From the NCBI GenBank assembly GCA_023896275.1, contig MLDA01000007.1, forward strand, positions 83,816 to 147,815: a stretch of DNA of 64,000 nt, in the 5' to 3' direction. The stretch's first letter is position 1. Each line of letters begins with the position of its first letter. Positions 59,826 through 64,000 of this stretch are shown here, in pieces. The stretch is from Kocuria rosea subsp. polaris. GTDB lineage: Bacteria > Actinomycetota > Actinomycetes > Actinomycetales > Micrococcaceae. Under the pieces are notes generated by a model. The model had not been told where the DNA came from. It searched no databases and saw only the letters and a program-made list of their open reading frames with translations. Both the position numbers and the translations under genes were made by a program.

Positions 59826-61073
59826 ATGTCGCAGCAGCGAATCGTCCTAGGGGTGTGCGGTGGTATCGCCGCCTACAAGGCCGCTTTGCTGCTGCGGCTG
59901 TTTAAAGAAGGCGGCTTCCACGTCGATGTCGTGCCCACGGCGAACGCTCTGGAATTCGTCGGCCGGCCCACATGGGAGGCGCTGAGCGGGAACCGGGTGA
60001 CCGACAGCGTGTTCGACGCGGTCGAGACCGTGAACCACGTCCGCCTCGGCCAGGCGGCCGACCTCGTCGTCGTCGCCCCGGCCACCGCCGACCTGCTCGG
60101 CCGCGCGGCCGCCGGGCTGGCCAACGACCTGCTGACCAACACGCTGCTGGCCACCCGGGCTCCGGTGCTGATGGCCCCGGCCATGCACACGGAAATGTGG
60201 GAACACGCCGCCACGCGGGCAAACGTCGCGACCCTGCGCGAGCGCGGTGTCGCGGTGCTGGACCCCGCCGTCGGCCGTCTGACGGGGGTCGACACCGGGC
60301 CCGGCCGCCTGCCCGAGCCGGAGGATATCTATGCGGCCGCACGTGAGCTCCTTCGCGGCAGCGCCCCGGAAGCGGAGCGACCGCTGGCTGGTCGCACGGT
60401 CGTCGTCACGGCCGGCGGCACCCGCGAGCCGCTGGACCCCGTGCGTTTTCTCGGCAACCGGTCCTCGGGTAAGCAGGGCATCGCCGTCGCGAAGGCCCTC
60501 GCCGCGGCCGGTGCGACCGTGCGATTCGTTGCGGCCCACATGGACCAGCCCGCGCCCGACGGCGTCGAGCTGAGCGTGGCGGGTACCGCCGTTGAGCTGC
60601 GCGCCGCTGTGCGCGAGGCCGTCCGCGGGGCCGACGGGCTCGTGATGGCCGCGGCCGTCGCGGACTTCCGGCCCGCCGCGTACAACGATTCCAAGATCAA
60701 GAAGACCGGTGACGACGGCGCACCCTCCATCGAGCTGGTGCGCAACCCCGACATCCTCGCCGAAATCGTCGCCGAGCGACGTGCCGGGGCCGAGCTGCCC
60801 GAGGTGATCGTCGGCTTCGCTGCAGAGACCGGTGACGCAACCGCGAGCGTCGAGGAGTACGGTCGCGCCAAGCTCGCGCGCAAGGGCTGCGATGTCCTCG
60901 TCGTCAACGAGGTCGGCGAGCAGAAGGGGTTCGGCCGGGACGAGAACGCGGCCACGCTGCTCTTCCGCGACGATGCCCCGGGAGGGCCCCGCGCGCCCGA
61001 ACATGTCGCCGGCAGCAAGGACGACGTGGCCCGGAAGGTCGCGGACGTTATGGGTGAGGCTTTCAACCGGTAA
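59826..61073 (+). CDS. coaBC: Bifunctional phosphopantothenoylcysteine decarboxylase / phosphopantothenate-cysteine ligase
   Basis: 415-residue coenzyme A enzyme. The N-terminal CoaC flavoprotein domain carries [35 protein letters not shown] and APAMHTEMW; the C-terminal CoaB domain begins near residue 185 ([27 protein letters not shown]) and includes the KIKK loop. The ATG at 59826 is chosen by homology; the open frame upstream runs back through rpoZ. Confidence 0.96.
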   Translation: MSQQRIVLGVCGGIAAYKAALLLRLFKEGGFHVDVVPTANALEFVGRPTWEALSGNRVTDSVFDAVETVNHVRLGQAADLVVVAPATADLLGRAAAGLANDLLTNTLLATRAPVLMAPAMHTEMWEHAATRANVATLRERGVAVLDPAVGRLTGVDTGPGRLPEPEDIYAAARELLRGSAPEAERPLAGRTVVVTAGGTREPLDPVRFLGNRSSGKQGIAVAKALAAAGATVRFVAAHMDQPAPDGVELSVAGTAVELRAAVREAVRGADGLVMAAAVADFRPAAYNDSKIKKTGDDGAPSIELVRNPDILAEIVAERRAGAELPEVIVGFAAETGDATASVEEYGRAKLARKGCDVLVVNEVGEQKGFGRDENAATLLFRDDAPGGPRAPEHVAGSKDDVARKVADVMGEAFNR

Positions 61074-61083
61074 AGTGGATCGG
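61071..61083 (+). promoter_or_regulatory. Candidate -10 box giving a leaderless metK transcript
   Basis: TAAAGT (61071-61076) overlaps the coaBC stop and is 7 nt before the metK GTG; the 10-bp gap has no clear Shine-Dalgarno sequence. Read-through from coaBC is the alternative. Confidence 0.4.
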
Positions 61084-62292
61084 GTGACTGAAGCCAACTC
61101 CCTCCGCCTGTTTAGTTCCGAATCGGTGACCGAAGGCCACCCGGACAAGATCTGCGACCAGATCAGCGACGCGATTCTGGACGCGATGCTGGCCCAGGAC
61201 GCCAACTCGCGCGTCGCCGTCGAAACGATGACGACCACCGGCCTCGTGCACGTCGCCGGCGAAGTCACGACCGAAGGCTACGTCGAGATTCCGCGTCTGG
61301 TCCGCGACACGATCCTCGACATCGGCTATGACTCCTCCGCGAACGGGTTCGACGGGGAGCGCTGCGGCGTCTCCATCTCCATCGGGCAGCAGTCCCCGGA
61401 GATCTCCGACGGCGTCAGCACCTCCCTCGAGGTCCGCAACGGCTCGGCGAGCGACCCCCGCGACGCGCAGGGCGCCGGCGACCAGGGCCTCATGTTCGGC
61501 TATGCCACGGACGAGACCACGGCGCAGATGCCGACCCCCATCTACCTCGCGCACCGGCTCTCCGAGCGCCTGACCGACGTGCGCAAGTCCGGCTCCCAGC
61601 CGCTGCTGCGCCCGGACGGCAAGACACAGGTCACGATCGGATACGACGGCGACACGCCCGTCGCCGTCGACACGGTTGTCGTCTCCGCCCAGCACGCCCG
61701 CGAGCTCGAACTCGGCGACCTCCAGCAGATCCTGGACGCCGACGTTGTTCGCCCCGTGCTCGAGGGCCTGGACCTCGACCTGGACACCTCCAAAACCAAG
61801 ATCATCCTGAACCCGGCCGGAAAGTTCATCGTCGGCGGCCCGGTAGGCGACGCCGGCCTCACGGGTCGGAAGATCATCGTCGACACGTACGGCGGCTTCG
61901 CCCGCCACGGCGGCGGCGCCTTCTCCGGCAAGGACCCTTCGAAGGTGGACCGCTCCGCGGCGTATGCGATGCGCTGGGTGGCCAAGAACATCGTCGCCGC
62001 GGGCCTGGCCCGCCGCGTCGAGGTGCAGGTCGCGTACGCGATCGGCCAGGCCCGGCCGGTCGGGCTCTACGTCGAGACGTTCGGCACGGAGACCGTGGAC
62101 CCGGCGCGCCTGCCCGCGGCGATCCAGGAGGTCTTCGACCTGCGCCCGCTGGGCATCATCGAGGAGCTCGACCTGCTCCGCCCGATCTACAAGCGTACGG
62201 CGGCCCACGGCCACTTCGGCCGCGACGGCGAGGGCTTCCCGTGGGAGGCTACGAACCGCACCGACGCGCTGCGCCGCTACTTCAACGCGTAG
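61084..62292 (+). CDS. metK: S-adenosylmethionine synthetase
   Basis: 402-residue enzyme making SAM from methionine and ATP. The ATP-binding [16 protein letters not shown] near the N-terminus, the [16 protein letters not shown] hexapeptide region and the P-loop-like [20 protein letters not shown] are intact. GTG start at 61084, giving [24 protein letters not shown] also serves CobA in the sulfur operon. Confidence 0.97.
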   Translation: MTEANSLRLFSSESVTEGHPDKICDQISDAILDAMLAQDANSRVAVETMTTTGLVHVAGEVTTEGYVEIPRLVRDTILDIGYDSSANGFDGERCGVSISIGQQSPEISDGVSTSLEVRNGSASDPRDAQGAGDQGLMFGYATDETTAQMPTPIYLAHRLSERLTDVRKSGSQPLLRPDGKTQVTIGYDGDTPVAVDTVVVSAQHARELELGDLQQILDADVVRPVLEGLDLDLDTSKTKIILNPAGKFIVGGPVGDAGLTGRKIIVDTYGGFARHGGGAFSGKDPSKVDRSAAYAMRWVAKNIVAAGLARRVEVQVAYAIGQARPVGLYVETFGTETVDPARLPAAIQEVFDLRPLGIIEELDLLRPIYKRTAAHGHFGRDGEGFPWEATNRTDALRRYFNA

Positions 62293-62305
62293 GACGGGCA
62301 CGAGG

Positions 62306-64000
62306 ATGGACGCATCGCAGCCGTCCCTCCTGCAGGGCTTCGACGTCAGCCGGCCGGCCCCCGGTGGTCCCCGCCTCGCCGAGCACCTGCCGGTGGCCCG
62401 TGTGCTCCTGGAGACCCCGGTCCCACACCTGGATCAGCTGTATGACTACGCGGTGACGGCTGAGCTCGATGAAGAGGCCGTGGCCGGCACCCGCGTTCGG
62501 GTCCGCTTCGGCGGTCAGGAGCTCGGCGGGTTCATCACCGAGCGTCGCGCCGAGACCGACGCAGGGGTCAAGCTGCAACCCCTGCACAAGGTTGTTTCTC
62601 CCGAGCCTGTTCTGTCCCCGGGCGTGCTCGCACTCTGCCAGGCCGTTGCGTCACGGTACGCCGGAGTCGTCTCGGACGTCGTCCGGGCGGCCGTGCCGCC
62701 GCGCATGGCGCGCGTCGAGAAGGAGGAGCGCCCCGCGTGGAGTGAGCCTGCGACAGTCCCGCAGGGCACGGCCGAAACGCTGGATGCATACGACGGCGGG
62801 GCGGCCTTCCGGGGCGAACTCGCCGCCGGCGAATCACCCCGGGCCGTCGTCACGCTCGCTCCCAACGTGCCTGTTCCCCCGGCCGGGGGAGAGCGCGGGG
62901 GAGCCGCGTGGCTGCAGGCGATTGCCTCGGCCGTCGCCGCGACCGTAGCGGCCGGCCGTGGCGCCGTCGTCGTCGTCCCCGACCAGCGGGACGTCGACCG
63001 ATTGTGCGAATTCTTCGATGCCGTCTTCGGCGCCACCGCCTACGCGCGGCTCACCGCCGATGACGGCGCCACGGCGCGCTATCGAAACTTTCTTGCGGTC
63101 AGCCGCGGTGACGTGCGGATCGCGGTGGGCACGCGCTCCGCGGCCTTCGCGCCCGTCGCGGACCTCGGGCTCGCGGTGCTCTGGGAGGACCACGACACCT
63201 CCCACGCCGAGCCGCGCAGCCCGTACCAGCACGCCCGTGAGATCCTGCTACTGCGCAGTGAGCTGGAGGGGTGCGGCCTGCTGATCGCCGGCTGGTCGCG
63301 CTCGCCCGAGGCCCATCGGCTGGTCCTCACGGGCTGGGCACGCGAGCTGAAGCTGCCCCGCCCGGTCCTGCGGCGGCGGGCGCCGCGCGTGCTCGCGACG
63401 TCGGACTCGTACGAGGTCGAACGCGACCCGACCCTGCACGCCGCCCGCCTGCCGCGCGCCGCCTGGCAGGCCGCGCACGACGGGCTGGCGCGCGGGCCTG
63501 TGCTCGTCCAGGTTGCCCGCACCGGGTTCATCCCGGCCCTGCGCTGCGAGCGCTGCCGCGAGCCGGCCCGCTGCCTCGACTGCAACGGCCCGCTCGAACT
63601 CGATGCTCGCGGGGCCGCTCCGCGTTGCCGCTGGTGCGGGACGTTCGCCCACGGGTGGGCGTGCCTGAGCTGTGGCTTCCAACGCCTTCGGGCTTCCTCG
63701 ATCGGCGCCGATCGCACGGCCGAGGAGCTCGGGCGCGCTTTTCCCCAGGCCCGTGTGGTCTCGGCGACCGGGGCGAATCCCCGCGCTTCGGTCTCGGGCG
63801 CGGGTGTGCTCGTGGTCGCGACCCCCGGCGCCGAGCCCGTGGCCGCGGACGGCTACGCCGCCGTCCTGTTGCTCGACGGCGACCGGATGCTCGCGCGCGA
63901 CTCGCTGCGCACTGCCGAGGAGGTCCTGCACCGCTGGTTCGCCGCCGCCGCGCTCGGCCGCGCCCACGACGACGGCGGCGGCGAACCAGCGGTGCAGGAC
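62306..64000 (+). CDS. priA: PriA-like primosomal protein N' with degenerate helicase (partial, runs off the window)
   Basis: 565 residues are visible with no stop. The N-terminal DNA-binding region (VARVLLETPVPHLDQLYDYAV, GTRVRVRFGGQELGGFI) matches PriA. The eight zinc-binding cysteines are all there: 414, 417, 423, 426, 441, 444, 453 and 456. The ATPase motifs are not: where PriA helicases have GSGKT and DEEH, this protein has GGERGGAAW and WEDHD. Loss of helicase motifs is known for actinobacterial PriA, so a structural replication-restart role is likely. The ATG at 62306 is preceded by GAGG within 5 nt. Confidence 0.9.
   Translation, partial: MDASQPSLLQGFDVSRPAPGGPRLAEHLPVARVLLETPVPHLDQLYDYAVTAELDEEAVAGTRVRVRFGGQELGGFITERRAETDAGVKLQPLHKVVSPEPVLSPGVLALCQAVASRYAGVVSDVVRAAVPPRMARVEKEERPAWSEPATVPQGTAETLDAYDGGAAFRGELAAGESPRAVVTLAPNVPVPPAGGERGGAAWLQAIASAVAATVAAGRGAVVVVPDQRDVDRLCEFFDAVFGATAYARLTADDGATARYRNFLAVSRGDVRIAVGTRSAAFAPVADLGLAVLWEDHDTSHAEPRSPYQHAREILLLRSELEGCGLLIAGWSRSPEAHRLVLTGWARELKLPRPVLRRRAPRVLATSDSYEVERDPTLHAARLPRAAWQAAHDGLARGPVLVQVARTGFIPALRCERCREPARCLDCNGPLELDARGAAPRCRWCGTFAHGWACLSCGFQRLRASSIGADRTAEELGRAFPQARVVSATGANPRASVSGAGVLVVATPGAEPVAADGYAAVLLLDGDRMLARDSLRTAEEVLHRWFAAAALGRAHDDGGGEPAVQD

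Overview
This window is a stretch of high-GC actinobacterial chromosome. Gene content and order point to a member of the Micrococcaceae (Arthrobacter-like): an actinobacterial integration host factor (mIHF) followed by gmk-rpoZ-coaBC-metK-priA, a pyrR-pyrB-pyrC-(membrane protein)-carA-carB-pyrF operon, tig-clpP1-clpP2-clpX, folC-DUF4233-ndk, rplU-rpmA-obg-proB-proA-nadD-rsfS, and an ileS gene behind a short-stem T-box. The genus cannot be fixed from the sequence alone. Almost the whole window is ordinary, tightly packed housekeeping DNA. No insertion sequence, prophage or CRISPR array was seen.

Layout. 1-936: 5' part of an aminopeptidase N gene (minus). 1138-3698: beta-propeller lactonase, rpiB and a Nei/Fpg-type DNA glycosylase. 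3770-4054: tRNA-Gly(TCC) and tRNA-Pro(TGG). 4140-8448: trigger factor, two ClpP subunits and ClpX, with a ClgR-like box before clpP1. 8514-11803: a DsbA-family/mycothiol-type oxidoreductase converging on valS. 12059-21690: a nine-gene, mostly overlapping sulfur-assimilation operon. It reduces sulfate to sulfide (CysN/CysD, CysH, Sir), imports a sulfur compound (Ssu-like ABC), makes the siroheme precursor (CobA) and supplies ferredoxin electrons (Fpr). 21818-25406: T-box and ileS. 25403-28381: folC, DUF4233, ndk and VKOR. 28786-39655: rne, rplU, rpmA, obg, proBA, two small/unknown membrane proteins, nadD and rsfS. 39746-39821: tRNA-Ala(GGC).

39822-49365 is the only accessory-looking block. It holds about 600 bp with no recognisable gene, a DUF222/HNH protein, an MFS transporter, a single-metal-looking MBL hydrolase, an SRAP (HMCES/YedK) protein, a DUF6504-like protein and the error-prone polymerase DnaE2. 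A LexA-type box overlaps the promoter of the DUF6504-dnaE2 pair, and a related palindrome lies before the HNH gene. The usual dnaE2 partners imuA' and imuB are absent here, and this DnaE2 carries a clamp-binding-like QLPLPL motif. From 49471 a PyrR-binding loop precedes the pyrimidine operon, which runs to 58410. mIHF, gmk, rpoZ, coaBC, metK and the start of a helicase-degenerate priA fill the rest.

A recurring feature is a TAnnnT -10 box placed exactly 6 nt (7 nt for metK) before a start codon that has no Shine-Dalgarno sequence. It occurs at sir, VKOR, HNH, SRAP and metK and suggests leaderless transcripts. No wholly new system is evident. The most interesting items are the SOS-linked block without imuAB, the monothiol DsbA-family protein, and the stacked RNA/DNA regulatory sites (T-box, PyrR loop, ClgR box, LexA box).
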